64,000 bases of DNA from Pseudomonas delhiensis (GCF_900187975.1 NZ_FZPC01000012.1:62001-126000); one strand, 5' to 3'; counted from the stretch's first letter, positions 23,370 to 32,663 are shown. A program made the numbers and translations. The notes: a model not told the origin generated them from the letters alone.

Positions 23370-26300
23370 ATGCAGGCCTATCCCCTGGGTTCGAGCCAGG
23401 ACGGTCTTACCCAGACGCTCATGAGCAGCTCGAGCAACCTCTACGTGCTGCAGCAGCCCGAGGGGGAATCCGTCGAAGAGACGCTGGTCGCCGAACGCTC
23501 CGGAGAAGACCTGCTGCTGGCCTTCCGAGCCCAGGAGCAGGCCCGCCCCGTCCTGGCGCTGGAGCGCTTCTTCGCCAACAACGGCCAACTGCACGTGCTG
23601 CGCGAAGACGGCCAATTCATTCGCATCGTTGCAGCCCAGGACAACCCGCAACAGGGCACCCTGAGCTTCAGCGCCCAAGCGCTGGGCTCCGTCGAGCAGC
23701 ACATGGAAGGCCAACCGGCCCTCGGCATGCTCCACAGCCTCATGTCGGCCCATGCAAGCACCGAGCAGGCACCTGCAGCCCTCCAGGCCGGCGAGCCCAT
23801 CGCCCTGGCGATGGCTTCGGCCTCCCCCTTCCAGGCCGATGCGCCCCGGATCACCCATGTGGTCGATGCGATCGGCAATGTACAGGGCGACCTGGCATCC
23901 GGCCGAGTGACCGACGACCAGTTCGCGACCCTGGTGGGTACCGGCACGCCCGGTACCACCCTGGAAATCATCGACGGCGGCGTCGTCATCGGCGAGGTCG
24001 AGGTCAAGGTCAGCGGCGACGGGAACTGGAGCTTCCAGCCCGGGCAGGCGCTGAGCGAGCAGGGCCATGTGCTGAGCGTTCGCGTGAAGGGCACCGAGGT
24101 GACCTCCGAAGGCTTCGTGCTGATCGTCGACACCACGGCCCCCACCCGCACAGTGATCGACAGCATCACCGACGACCGCGCAGGCGGCGGCCTGATTCCG
24201 CGCGACGGCGAAGGCCACACCAGCGACAACACCCCGATCATCAAGGGCCGGGCCGAACCGCTCAGCATGGTCGTCATCTACGCCAACGGTCAGCTCATCG
24301 GCACCAGCTTTGCCGACGCCTCAGGCACCTGGCAGCTCCCCTCCTTCTTCATCATCCCGGACGGCCGCTACGACATCACCGCCCGCGCCATGGACTTCTC
24401 CGGCAACATGGGCATCGCCTCGACGCGCTATACCCTCACCGTCGATACCATCGCGCCGGCCGCACCGACCATCGAGCTGGCAACCGATGATGCGGGCGCC
24501 CTGCAAGGCCCCCTGCAATCCGGCGCGACGACGGACGACCATACCCCCACCCTGTCCGGCAAGGCCGAGGCCAATGTCACGGTATTCATCTACGACAACG
24601 GCAACCTGCTGGACACCACCCGCGCCGACGCGAAAGGCAACTGGTCGTTCACCCCGAAAAGCGAACTGGAGGACGGCCCGCACCGCTTCACCGTCATCGC
24701 CCGTGACACGGCCGGCAACACCAGCGCGCCGAGCGACAGCTTCTTCGACCTGACCGTTGCCACCTTCGTCGTGGGCATCGACGATGTGCAGGACAACGTG
24801 GGGGCGATCCAGGGCTCGATCGGCAGCGGCCAGCACACCGACGACGCCACCCCGACCCTGTCGGGCCGGGGCGAGCCGGGCAACATCGTGCACATCTACG
24901 ACAACGGCAACCTGCTGGACAGCGTCCTGGTGGGCCCGAACGGCAAGTGGCAACTCACCCCGGCCAAACCCCTGGCGGAAGGTAAGCACAGCTTCACCGT
25001 GACCACCGAAGACGGGACAGGCGAAAGCGCTCCGTCCGCGCCCTACGTGGTGTTCATCGATACCACGGCGCCAACCCAGCTAGCGGCCATCACCTCGATC
25101 GGCAAGGATTCGGGCTTCGACAACGGCGACTGGCTGACCAACGATGGCAGCGCCGGACGCCTGATGATGGGCACCTTGTCCGCGCCCCTGGCGGCCGACG
25201 AAAAGCTGCAGGTGTCCACCGATGGCGGCCTGACCTGGGTGGATGCGATCGTGGATGGCACCCGCTGGTCGGCCCAGGACAACAACAGCCACGATCGGAA
25301 CTGGACGATCCAGATTCGCGCCGTCGATGGTGTCGGGCAGGTTGGCGAAACGAGTATCCAGGATGTAATCCTGGATACCCTCAAAGCACCTTTTTCCGCC
25401 GGCGTAAATGGCAAGGAAGTTACCGTAGTATTCGATAAATACAACGTCGAGGCGGGAGCTCGCATCAGCCTGGTCAATGGAGATCAACGTCAGGATTATG
25501 TGTTGACCACGCAAGATATTGCGGCAGGAAAGGTCAAGCTGACGGCCTCGATTGACGTTTCGGATGGTATTGCGATCGGCATCATAGACAGGGCCGGAAA
25601 TGCCTCTAACTATGTGAAGCAATACAACACATGGAATGAAAGCTTCAACTACAACGTCCCCGCCGTCATACGTCTAGGAGACACATTCGGCGGCATTACC
25701 TTCATTGAAGTTTCCGGACCAGTCGACAGGGGCAGTCGCGATGGTGTTCAAGGTTTCCGTGTCAGCTACGATGCCAAAGCAAGATTTACGGTTCCAGAAG
25801 GCCTGGCAGGATTTACGATCACTTTAGAAAATGGCGGCAACTATTACGCCGGCTACCAGTATATTAAAATTTACGATAAGAACGGGAATCTTATCGGGCA
25901 ACCAGCCATGAACACTGCAGACTCGGGACTGTATGATATCACGTTTGTAGCCCCTGCCGGCGTCACCATTGGCTCGATTGAGATTTACGGCAAGGACAAC
26001 TTATACGTCGATCATATCAAAGGCTTCAAACAGCAAGTAGTCCCGCCTGCCGAGGTCCAGTCCGCCCTGGAGGGACACAATGGTGGCCTGTATGGAGGCG
26101 AGGACAACAACACGTTCATCGTGAAGGACAGCAGCCAGCTCAGCGAAATCAATGTATTCGGGGCCGGAGGCGTAGACCGGCTCAAGCTGACCGGCGCCGG
26201 GCAGATACTGAATCTCTCCGCGCTGGCCGGCAGGATCAGCTCGGTCGAAATCTTCGACATCACCGGCACCGGCGACAACACCCTGAAGTTGTCCCTGGGC

Positions 26301-27995
26301 GACGTGCTGGAGAACGGCGGCATGAACCGGTTCCTGGCCAACGGAAACGTCCAGTTGATGATCAAGGGCGATGCCGGCGACAAAGTGCTCCTGGACGACC
26401 TGCTGCCCGATGGCACTGCCCCGGGCTACTGGGTGGTGGCCGGCACGGTCACCCTGGATGGCGTGGTCTACAACACCTACCGGCACTCGGCGATGGATGC
26501 CGAACTACTGGTCCAGCAGGGCGTGACAGTAGTTCCCTATGCAGGGACCATCACCTCGATGGGCAAGGATTCGGGCTTCGACAGCGGCGACTGGCTGACC
26601 AGCGATGGCAGTGCCGGGCGCCTGATGCAGGGTGTCTTGCTCGCCCCCCTGGCGGCTGGTGAAAAGGTGCAGGTGTCCACCGATGGCGGCCTGACCTGGG
26701 TGGATGCCTTCGTGGATGGCACACACTGGCGAGCCCAGGACAACAACAGTCACGATCAGAACTGGACGATCCGCGCCCGCACTGTCGATGGCAATGGGCG
26801 GCAGATTGGCGAATCGCTCCCCCAGGAGGTAGTCCTTGCCCTTGCGCCTAAAGCACCTGTTTTCGTCAGCATAAGTGGCCAGGAAGTCACGGTGACGCTC
26901 GATAAAAATGACGTCAAGGCGGGCTATCGCATCAGCCTGACCAATGGCGAGCAGCGTCAGGACCATGTATTGACCGAGCAGGATATCGCGGCAGGGAAGA
27001 TAAAGTTTACGCCCTCGTTCGATACTTCAAACGGAGTTATGGCTGGCATCGTAAACTGGGCCGGCAATGTTTCTGAATACACCAGACTCAGAAGCGGGGA
27101 GGAGGGTTTTAACGGGAGTTTCGCTCAACTTGTTACAGGGAGCCAAAGCGGGGAGATTGTTTTCTCCGAGATATTCAAGACTGTTTACATTCAATACTAC
27201 CGAGATCACAGAGGAGTCATGATCAACCCGAACTCTGTTGCCAGACTCGAACTGCCGGAGGGCACGTTTAGATTTACGATTACCTTGGAAAATGGCACGG
27301 CAGCCAACCAATATATTAAAGTCTACGATACGGCTGGCAGTTTAATTGGACGGCCCGACATGAGAAATAACGGACCGGAAATGTATGACATCACATTTAC
27401 TGCCCCTAATGGCGTTGTCATCGGCTCAGTCGAACTCTCCGGCAAAAACTCCATATTTATCGACCATATTTCATACGACACGGTGACAACTGTCTCGCCT
27501 GCCGAGGTCCAGTCCGTCGTGGCCGGTAAGAATGCTGGCCTGTATGGAGGAGAGGACAACAACACGTTCATTGTGGAGGACAGCAGCCAGCTCAGTGGAA
27601 TCCATGTATTCGGGGCCGGAGGCGTGGACCGGCTCAAGCTGACCGGCGCCGGGCAGACCCTGGATCTCTCTGCGCTGGCCGGCAGGATCAGCTCGGTGGA
27701 AGTCTTCGATATCACCGGTACGGGCGACAACACCCTGAAGCTGTCCCTGGGCGACGTGCTGGAGAACGGTGGCAAGAACCTGTTCCTGGCCGACGAAAAC
27801 GTCCAGGTGATGATCAAGGGCGATGCCGGCGACAAGGTGGTGCTGGACGACCTGCTGCCCAATGGCACCGACCCGGGCGACTGGGCCGCCGCCGGTGCGG
27901 TCACCGTCGAGGGCGTGGTCTACAACACCTACCAGCATTCGGCGCTGAATGCCGAGCTGCTGGTCCAGCAGGGTGTGACGGTGAACCTGGTGTAA
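23370..27995 (+). CDS. Large repetitive Bap-like adhesin, probably type I secreted
   Basis: A 1,541-residue surface or secreted adhesin. There is no Sec signal. Residues 1-150 resemble the BapA-type prefix (LYVLQQPEGES, RFFANNGQLHVLREDGQFIRI). Four bacterial Ig-like repeats of about 100 residues follow (around 157, 261, 361, 464; e.g. TPTLSGKAEANVTVFIYDNG). The C-terminal 970 residues are two copies of one 485-residue block (25090-26540 and 26551-27995). Each block ends in a GGEDNNTFIV...LKLSLGDVL...ELLVQQGVTV module that is common at the C-termini of type I adhesins. The start at 23370 has CGAGGA upstream. No ABC/membrane-fusion/TolC genes are nearby, and no LapG-type TAAG site was seen. Confidence 0.85.
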   Translation: MQAYPLGSSQDGLTQTLMSSSSNLYVLQQPEGESVEETLVAERSGEDLLLAFRAQEQARPVLALERFFANNGQLHVLREDGQFIRIVAAQDNPQQGTLSFSAQALGSVEQHMEGQPALGMLHSLMSAHASTEQAPAALQAGEPIALAMASASPFQADAPRITHVVDAIGNVQGDLASGRVTDDQFATLVGTGTPGTTLEIIDGGVVIGEVEVKVSGDGNWSFQPGQALSEQGHVLSVRVKGTEVTSEGFVLIVDTTAPTRTVIDSITDDRAGGGLIPRDGEGHTSDNTPIIKGRAEPLSMVVIYANGQLIGTSFADASGTWQLPSFFIIPDGRYDITARAMDFSGNMGIASTRYTLTVDTIAPAAPTIELATDDAGALQGPLQSGATTDDHTPTLSGKAEANVTVFIYDNGNLLDTTRADAKGNWSFTPKSELEDGPHRFTVIARDTAGNTSAPSDSFFDLTVATFVVGIDDVQDNVGAIQGSIGSGQHTDDATPTLSGRGEPGNIVHIYDNGNLLDSVLVGPNGKWQLTPAKPLAEGKHSFTVTTEDGTGESAPSAPYVVFIDTTAPTQLAAITSIGKDSGFDNGDWLTNDGSAGRLMMGTLSAPLAADEKLQVSTDGGLTWVDAIVDGTRWSAQDNNSHDRNWTIQIRAVDGVGQVGETSIQDVILDTLKAPFSAGVNGKEVTVVFDKYNVEAGARISLVNGDQRQDYVLTTQDIAAGKVKLTASIDVSDGIAIGIIDRAGNASNYVKQYNTWNESFNYNVPAVIRLGDTFGGITFIEVSGPVDRGSRDGVQGFRVSYDAKARFTVPEGLAGFTITLENGGNYYAGYQYIKIYDKNGNLIGQPAMNTADSGLYDITFVAPAGVTIGSIEIYGKDNLYVDHIKGFKQQVVPPAEVQSALEGHNGGLYGGEDNNTFIVKDSSQLSEINVFGAGGVDRLKLTGAGQILNLSALAGRISSVEIFDITGTGDNTLKLSLGDVLENGGMNRFLANGNVQLMIKGDAGDKVLLDDLLPDGTAPGYWVVAGTVTLDGVVYNTYRHSAMDAELLVQQGVTVVPYAGTITSMGKDSGFDSGDWLTSDGSAGRLMQGVLLAPLAAGEKVQVSTDGGLTWVDAFVDGTHWRAQDNNSHDQNWTIRARTVDGNGRQIGESLPQEVVLALAPKAPVFVSISGQEVTVTLDKNDVKAGYRISLTNGEQRQDHVLTEQDIAAGKIKFTPSFDTSNGVMAGIVNWAGNVSEYTRLRSGEEGFNGSFAQLVTGSQSGEIVFSEIFKTVYIQYYRDHRGVMINPNSVARLELPEGTFRFTITLENGTAANQYIKVYDTAGSLIGRPDMRNNGPEMYDITFTAPNGVVIGSVELSGKNSIFIDHISYDTVTTVSPAEVQSVVAGKNAGLYGGEDNNTFIVEDSSQLSGIHVFGAGGVDRLKLTGAGQTLDLSALAGRISSVEVFDITGTGDNTLKLSLGDVLENGGKNLFLADENVQVMIKGDAGDKVVLDDLLPNGTDPGDWAAAGAVTVEGVVYNTYQHSALNAELLVQQGVTVNLV
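25090..26540 (+). repeat. Internal adhesin block, copy 1
   Basis: Begins ITSIGKDSGFDNGDWL and ends ELLVQQGVTV. Ends are highly similar to copy 2, while the middle (about 25600-26035), which encodes a beta-rich module with FTITLENG...YIKIYDKNG, is AT-richer and more diverged. Confidence 0.88.
26551..27995 (+). repeat. Internal adhesin block, copy 2
   Basis: Begins ITSMGKDSGFDSGDWL and runs to the protein end. The offset from copy 1 is 1,461 bp. The AT-richer middle is at about 27040-27480 (FTITLENG...YIKVYDTAG). Confidence 0.88.
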
Positions 27996-28077
27996 GCCGA
28001 TCGGCCGGCCGGAAACCTGGGTGCAGCCTGCCACACCCAGGTCTCTGCCCCGCCGAGAGTCCATTTCCCTCAAGGCG

Positions 28078-28114
28078 AAGGCCGGAAGCGACATATCGCT
28101 TCCGGCCTTTTTTT
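28078..28114 (+). terminator. Rho-independent terminator of the adhesin gene
   Basis: AAGGCCGGAAGCG, a 6-nt loop, CGCTTCCGGCCTT and a T run of seven. It is 83 bp after the stop codon. The opposite strand has no T tract after the stem. Confidence 0.93.
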
Positions 28115-28193
28115 GATTCTTCTCGGACTCTGCGCGTCAATCCGTACAACCCCGTCATTGGCCGGCAGATGGCACGGGGCTTCCCGGGCAGGC

Positions 28194-29636
28194 CTACATC
28201 AGGAACAGCGTGGCAAGGCCGAGGAAGATGAAGAAGCCGCCGCTGTCGGTCATGGCGGTGATCATCACGCTGGAGCCCATCGCCGGGTCGCGGCCCAGGC
28301 GCAGCAGGGTCATCGGGATCAGCACCCCGGCCAGCGCGGCCAGCAGCAGGTTGAGGGTCATGGCCGCGGTCATCACCACGCCCAGCTCCCAGTTGCCGTA
28401 CAGGTAGAAGGCCACCACGCCTATCACCCCGCCCCAGACCAGGCCGTTGACCAGCGCCACACCCAGCTCCTTGCGCAGCAGGCGCGTGGCGTTGCTGGTC
28501 TGGATCTGGTCCAGGGCGATGGCGCGGACGATCATGGTGATGGTCTGGTTGCCCGAGTTGCCGCCGATGCCGGCGACGATCGGCATCAGCGCGGCCAGCG
28601 CCACCAGCTTCTCGATGGAGCCTTCGAACAGGCCGATCACCCGCGAGGCGACGAAGGCGGTGATCAGGTTGGTGGCCAGCCAGGTCCAGCGGTTGCGCAC
28701 CGATTTCCACACCGAGGCGAAGATGTCTTCCTCCTCGCGCAGACCGGCCATGTTCAGCACTTCGGTCTCGCTTTCCTCGCGGATGAGGTCGACCATCTCG
28801 TCGATGGTCAGGCGGCCGATCAGCTTGCCGTTCTTGTCCACCACCGGGGCGGAGATCAGGTCGTAGCGCTCGAACGCCTGGGCGGCGTCGTAGCCGTCCT
28901 CGTCAGGCTGGAAGGTCACCGGGTCGGTGGCCATGACCTCGGCCACCTGGCGGTCCGGGTCGTTGACCAGCAGGCGCTTGATCGGCAGCACGCCCTTGAG
29001 CAGGCCGTCGTAGTCGACCACGAAGAGCTTGTCGGTATGCCCCGGCAGCTCCTTCAGGCGGCGCAGGTAGCGCAGCACCACTTCCAGGCTGACGTCGTCG
29101 CGGATGGTGACCATCTCGAAGTCCATCAGCGCGCCGACTTCGTCTTCCTCGTAGGACAACGCCGAGCGCACGCGCTCGCGCTGTTGCGCATCGAGGCTTT
29201 CCATCAGCTCGTGGACCACGTCGCGCGGCAGCTCCGGCGCGAGGTCGGCGAGTTCGTCGGCGTCCATTTCCTTGGCCGCGGCGAGGATCTCGTGATCGTC
29301 CATGTCGGCGATCAGCGTCTCGCGGACGGCGTCGGAGACTTCCAGGAGGATGTCGCCGTCGCGCTCGGCCTTGACCAGCTGCCAGACCGTCAGGCGGTCG
29401 CCCAGCGGCAGCGATTCGAGGATGTGGGCGATGTCGGCGGGGTGCAGGTCATCGAGCTTGCGCTGCAGCTCGGCGAGGTTCTGCCGGTGCACCAGGTTCT
29501 CGACGAGGTCCTGGTGCTGGCCTTCCTGGCGGTGCGCCAGGTCTTCGACCAGCTTGTGCTTGTTCAGCAGCTCGACCACCTGGTTCAGGCGGTCCTGCAG
29601 GCTTTCCTGCGGCTTCTTGGCTTCTACTTCGGTCAT
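28194..29636 (-). CDS. mgtE: MgtE magnesium transporter
   Basis: MgtE is a dimeric Mg2+-gated Mg2+ channel of the inner membrane. In the 480-residue product, an N-terminal superhelical domain (LAELQRKLDDLHPADIAHIL, residues about 45-160) is followed by a CBS pair (MVTIRDDVSLEVVLRYLRR; VMATDPVTFQPDEDGYDAA). Five helices at the C-terminus include the pore signature PIVAGIGGNSGNQT and end TDSGGFFIFLGLATLFLM. The ATG at 29636 has GGAG 8 bases upstream; an 11-codon 5' extension is open but unlikely. The gene stands alone. Confidence 0.95.
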   Translation of the reverse strand: MTEVEAKKPQESLQDRLNQVVELLNKHKLVEDLAHRQEGQHQDLVENLVHRQNLAELQRKLDDLHPADIAHILESLPLGDRLTVWQLVKAERDGDILLEVSDAVRETLIADMDDHEILAAAKEMDADELADLAPELPRDVVHELMESLDAQQRERVRSALSYEEDEVGALMDFEMVTIRDDVSLEVVLRYLRRLKELPGHTDKLFVVDYDGLLKGVLPIKRLLVNDPDRQVAEVMATDPVTFQPDEDGYDAAQAFERYDLISAPVVDKNGKLIGRLTIDEMVDLIREESETEVLNMAGLREEEDIFASVWKSVRNRWTWLATNLITAFVASRVIGLFEGSIEKLVALAALMPIVAGIGGNSGNQTITMIVRAIALDQIQTSNATRLLRKELGVALVNGLVWGGVIGVVAFYLYGNWELGVVMTAAMTLNLLLAALAGVLIPMTLLRLGRDPAMGSSVMITAMTDSGGFFIFLGLATLFLM

Positions 29637-29958
29637 AGCACGCTCCACCCCCAGCGGCGGAGCGCGCACGGGGGCTCAAAACATCAGGTCGTGTTGAGGC
29701 AATCGGGGTTCTGGGTAACTACTGGGTAAGTCCATGGTGGTGTGCCCACGCGCCCATATCGGGCAGATAGGGAAATGATAACACTCCACAGCGCGTTCAG
29801 CGTTACAAAATAGCGGCTAGAACAATCGCTTGCGGCACAAAGTTGAGGGCGACTTCACTCGTTGTCACAGACGCCGGAAAAAGCTGTCGAGACACCCGGA
29901 AATTTCGCGAAGGCCAGGCGGGATAGGCTGCATGCAACCCCGTCACGGAGGATCGGAG
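29637..29958. other. Divergent intergenic region between mgtE and the next gene
   Basis: About 320 bp with no credible gene or RNA. It must hold both promoters. A TATCAT hexamer on the minus strand (around 29777) could be an mgtE -10 box, but no well-spaced -35 was found. Confidence 0.4.
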
Positions 29959-30468
29959 ATGCGCCTGCCGCCCTTGCACTGCCTGCTCCCGCTGCTCGCC
30001 CTCATGGCAATGGACAGCCCTGCCGCCACGCCGTTCCGCTGCGAGGCCGCCGATGGCCGCGTCGGCTTCCACCAGCATGGCTGCCCGCCGGGCCAGGCGC
30101 AAAGCCGGCAGCGGGCGCACAACCCGACGCCGGGCAGCGGCAAGCCGGTGCCCCTCGCCCGCCAGGACCCGGCGCGCCGGCAGGCGGCCCCGGGTGGCGG
30201 CGGGACGGTGGTGGTCGGCGAACGCGAGGACGGCTGCGGCAACCAGCTCGACGAGCGGGAAAGGCGCACCGCGATCCTGCAGAAGCGCATCCGAACCGGC
30301 ATGACCCGCGCGGACGTGGAAAGCGCCTTCGGCCGCCCGGACCGCGTCAGCCAGTTGGACGAGCGGCAGCGCTACCACTACGACGCCAGGCCCGGCCAGG
30401 GCAGGCGCACGGTGACCTTCGACGAGTTCGGCTGCGTGCAGGGCAAGAAGGCGCGCCAGCGGCGCTGA
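29959..30468 (+). CDS. Small exported protein with DUF4124-like N-part and BamE-like motif
   Basis: Function unknown. The 169-residue product has a signal peptide (MRLPPLHCLLPLLALMAMDSPAA), then a DUF4124-type start FRCEAADGRVGFHQHGCPPG, a basic Pro/Gly-rich linker, and a C-terminal segment TRADVESAFGRPDRVSQLDE. That segment resembles the SmpA/OmlA (BamE-like) fold, in which the glycine-rich turn after an initial helix is typical. The ATG at 29959 has GGAGGA upstream. It is likely periplasmic. It is followed by a hairpin whose T tract serves the opposite strand. Confidence 0.65.
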   Translation: MRLPPLHCLLPLLALMAMDSPAATPFRCEAADGRVGFHQHGCPPGQAQSRQRAHNPTPGSGKPVPLARQDPARRQAAPGGGGTVVVGEREDGCGNQLDERERRTAILQKRIRTGMTRADVESAFGRPDRVSQLDERQRYHYDARPGQGRRTVTFDEFGCVQGKKARQRR

Positions 30469-30502
30469 GCCTGGGCCCGGGCCTGAAAAATCGGGGGCAA
30501 AG

Positions 30503-30532
30503 AAAAAGGGCCTGCATTGCTGCAGGCCCTTT
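30503..30532 (-). terminator. Terminator of the tRNA-Ser/Arg/Arg array
   Basis: The stem GGGCCTGCA / TGCAGGCCC with a 4-nt loop is followed on the minus strand by TTTTTCTTTG, just after the 3' end of the last tRNA-Arg. The plus-strand gene ending at 30468 could use it weakly. Confidence 0.85.
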
Positions 30533-30539
30533 CGGTAGA

Positions 30540-30616
30540 TGGCGCACTCAGGAGGATTCGAACCTCCGACCGCTCGGTTCGTAGCCGAGTACTCTATCCA
30601 GCTGAGCTATGAGTGC
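30540..30616 (-). tRNA. tRNA-Arg (anticodon ACG), copy 2
   Basis: A 77-nt cloverleaf on the minus strand: acceptor GCACTCA / TGAGTGC, anticodon arm CTCGG-CTACGAA-CCGAG (ACG, read as ICG), T arm GGAGG-TTCGAAT-CCTCC, encoded CCA. It is identical to the copy at 30718-30794. Confidence 0.96.
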
Positions 30617-30717
30617 GCTGATTGGTGCAGTTTAGCCAGGTTCACCAACTGGTGCAGCAGCTTGGGCCGAGGCCTTTCGTCGCTGCTGGCGTCCGCTTTC
30701 GCGTACCGCCTGTGTAG

Positions 30718-30794
30718 TGGCGCACTCAGGAGGATTCGAACCTCCGACCGCTCGGTTCGTAGCCGAGTACTCTATCCAGCTGAGCTATGAGTGC
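30718..30794 (-). tRNA. tRNA-Arg (anticodon ACG), copy 1
   Basis: The same 77-nt sequence as the copy at 30540, 101 bp upstream of it on the same strand; both have encoded CCA. Confidence 0.96.
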
Positions 30795-30900
30795 GCTGAT
30801 GGGGCGCAGATTCTAGTCCTAACTTTCAGACGTGTCAAACAGATTTTTCAATCTTTTCAGTAGCTTAGCTACCTGACGCGTCATTCGCACCAGAATGTGC

Positions 30901-30994
<94 letters not shown>

Positions 30995-31054
30995 GCAACA
31001 CGGGGCGCATGATATCCATGTTTTCCCCGTTTGCAAAGAATTTTTTTAGAAAAA

Positions 31055-31240
31055 TTAATGGTTTGGTTCTTGGTCTTTCTCTTTCTGGATGCGCTGGTAG
31101 ATCTCTTCGCGGTGGACAGCGACTTCCTTCGGCGCATTCACGCCAATGCGCACCTGATTTCCCTTGACGCCCAGCACGGTCACAGTGACGTCATCACCAA
31201 CCATCAGGGTCTCTCCGACCCGGCGAGTCAGAATCAGCAT
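31055..31240 (-). CDS. rsmA: RsmA/CsrA post-transcriptional regulator
   Basis: RsmA is a dimeric RNA-binding protein that blocks or stabilises mRNAs by binding GGA hairpins. It is antagonised by the RsmY/RsmZ small RNAs in the Gac pathway. The 61-residue product [20 protein letters not shown], then [26 protein letters not shown], is full length with Leu4 and the RNA-contacting Arg44 region intact. The ATG at 31240 is preceded by a purine-rich AAAGGAGAAAGGA. It lies between lysC and the tRNA array, as in P. aeruginosa. Confidence 0.98.
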   Translation of the reverse strand: MLILTRRVGETLMVGDDVTVTVLGVKGNQVRIGVNAPKEVAVHREEIYQRIQKEKDQEPNH

Positions 31241-31386
31241 TCCTTTCTCCTTTCGTGTTTCGGATAAGCAGTCTGCAAAAAAGAAAAATGGCGGCAGAGC
31301 CACTGAATATCAAGTGTGTGCTCCTTCACCCAAGTATTGACCAGTCCACGCGGAATGAAAGTTCCGGTGGCCCGGTCAAAAACGAC

Positions 31387-31414
31387 AAAAGGCGCGGGAT
31401 GAGCCGCGCCTTTT
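31387..31414 (-). terminator. Rho-independent terminator of lysC
   Basis: AAAAGGCGCGG / CCGCGCCTTTT with a 6-nt loop; on the minus strand TTTTGTCGTTTTT follows. It lies 14 bp after the lysC stop and isolates rsmA from lysC. Confidence 0.88.
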
Positions 31415-31427
31415 GCATGATGCCGTC

Positions 31428-32663
31428 TTACTCGCCCTGGCGGGCCGGGGCATCGAGCTCGAAGGCGGTGTGCAGGGCACGTACCGCGAGCTCCAGGTAT
31501 TTTTCCTCGATGACCACCGACACCTTGATTTCCGAGGTGGAGATCATCTGGATGTTGATGCTCTCCTTGGCCAGCGCCTCGAACATGCGGCTGGCGACGC
31601 CGGCGTGGGAACGCATGCCGACGCCGACGATGGAGACCTTGGCGATGTTGGTGTCGCCGGTGGCTTCGCGCGCGCCGATGTTGGCGGCGGTCTGCTTGAG
31701 GATCTCCAGGGCCGCCAGGTAGTCGTTGCGGTGCACGGTGAAGGTGAAGTCGGTGGTGTTATCGTGCGAGACGTTCTGCACGATCATGTCGACTTCGATG
31801 TTCGCGGCACTGATCGGCCCGAGGATCTTGAAGGCCACCCCGGGGGTATCCGGTACGCCACGGATGGTCAGCTTGGCTTCGTCGCGGTTGAAGGCGATGC
31901 CGGAGATGATCGGCTGTTCCATGGATTCCTCTTCATCAAGGGTAATGAGGGTGCCCGGACCCTCCTGGAAGCTGTGCAGCACGCGCAGCGGAACATTGTA
32001 CTTGCCGGCGAACTCCACCGAGCGGATCTGCAGCACCTTGGAGCCCAGGCTGGCCATTTCCAGCATTTCCTCGAAGGTGATCTTGTCCAGTCGGCGGGCC
32101 TGCGGCACTACGCGCGGGTCGGTGGTGTAGACGCCATCGACGTCGGTATAGATCTGGCACTCGTCGGCCTTCAGCGCCGCGGCCAGGGCCACGCCGGTGG
32201 TGTCGGAGCCGCCGCGGCCGAGGGTGGTGATGTTGCCGTGCTCATCCACGCCCTGGAAACCGGCGACCACGACCACGCGGCCGGCCTTGAGGTCGCTGCG
32301 GATGTTGGCGTCGTCGATGCTCAGGATACGCGCCTTGGTGTGGGCGCTGTCGGTCAGGATGCGCACCTGGTTGCCGGTGTAGGAAACCGCCGACACACCG
32401 CGCTTGATCAGGGCCATGCTCAGCAGGGCGATGGTGACCTGCTCGCCGGTGGAGACCATGACGTCCAGCTCGCGCGGAACCGGCTGCTCCATGACCTGCT
32501 TGGCCAGGCCGATCAGGCGGTTGGTTTCGCCGCTCATGGCGGAGACCACCACCACGATGTCATGCCCCGCCTCGCGGAACTTCTTCACCTTCTCGGCCAC
32601 CTGCTCGATACGCTCGACGGTGCCGACGGAGGTCCCTCCAAACTTCTGTACGATCAAAGCCAT
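31428..32663 (-). CDS. lysC: Aspartate kinase
   Basis: The enzyme phosphorylates L-aspartate, the first step to lysine, threonine, methionine and diaminopimelate. The 411-residue protein has the kinase domain start MALIVQKFGGTSVGTVERIE, the catalytic VVVVSAMSGETNRLI, the nucleotide region GRGGSDTTGVALAAALKADE and YTDVDGVYTTDPR. Two C-terminal ACT domains follow (IRGVPDTPGVAFKIL; SIVGVGMRSHAGVASRM) for feedback control. It is a monofunctional class alpha/beta type. It follows alaS with a 100-bp gap. Confidence 0.97.
   Translation of the reverse strand: MALIVQKFGGTSVGTVERIEQVAEKVKKFREAGHDIVVVVSAMSGETNRLIGLAKQVMEQPVPRELDVMVSTGEQVTIALLSMALIKRGVSAVSYTGNQVRILTDSAHTKARILSIDDANIRSDLKAGRVVVVAGFQGVDEHGNITTLGRGGSDTTGVALAAALKADECQIYTDVDGVYTTDPRVVPQARRLDKITFEEMLEMASLGSKVLQIRSVEFAGKYNVPLRVLHSFQEGPGTLITLDEEESMEQPIISGIAFNRDEAKLTIRGVPDTPGVAFKILGPISAANIEVDMIVQNVSHDNTTDFTFTVHRNDYLAALEILKQTAANIGAREATGDTNIAKVSIVGVGMRSHAGVASRMFEALAKESINIQMISTSEIKVSVVIEEKYLELAVRALHTAFELDAPARQGE

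Noticed and set aside
30540-30794. The two identical tRNA-Arg copies as a mobile-element target duplication
   Set aside because: The 101-bp spacer holds no transposase or insertion-sequence end, and duplicated tRNA-Arg genes beside tRNA-Ser are normal near rsmA in Pseudomonas.
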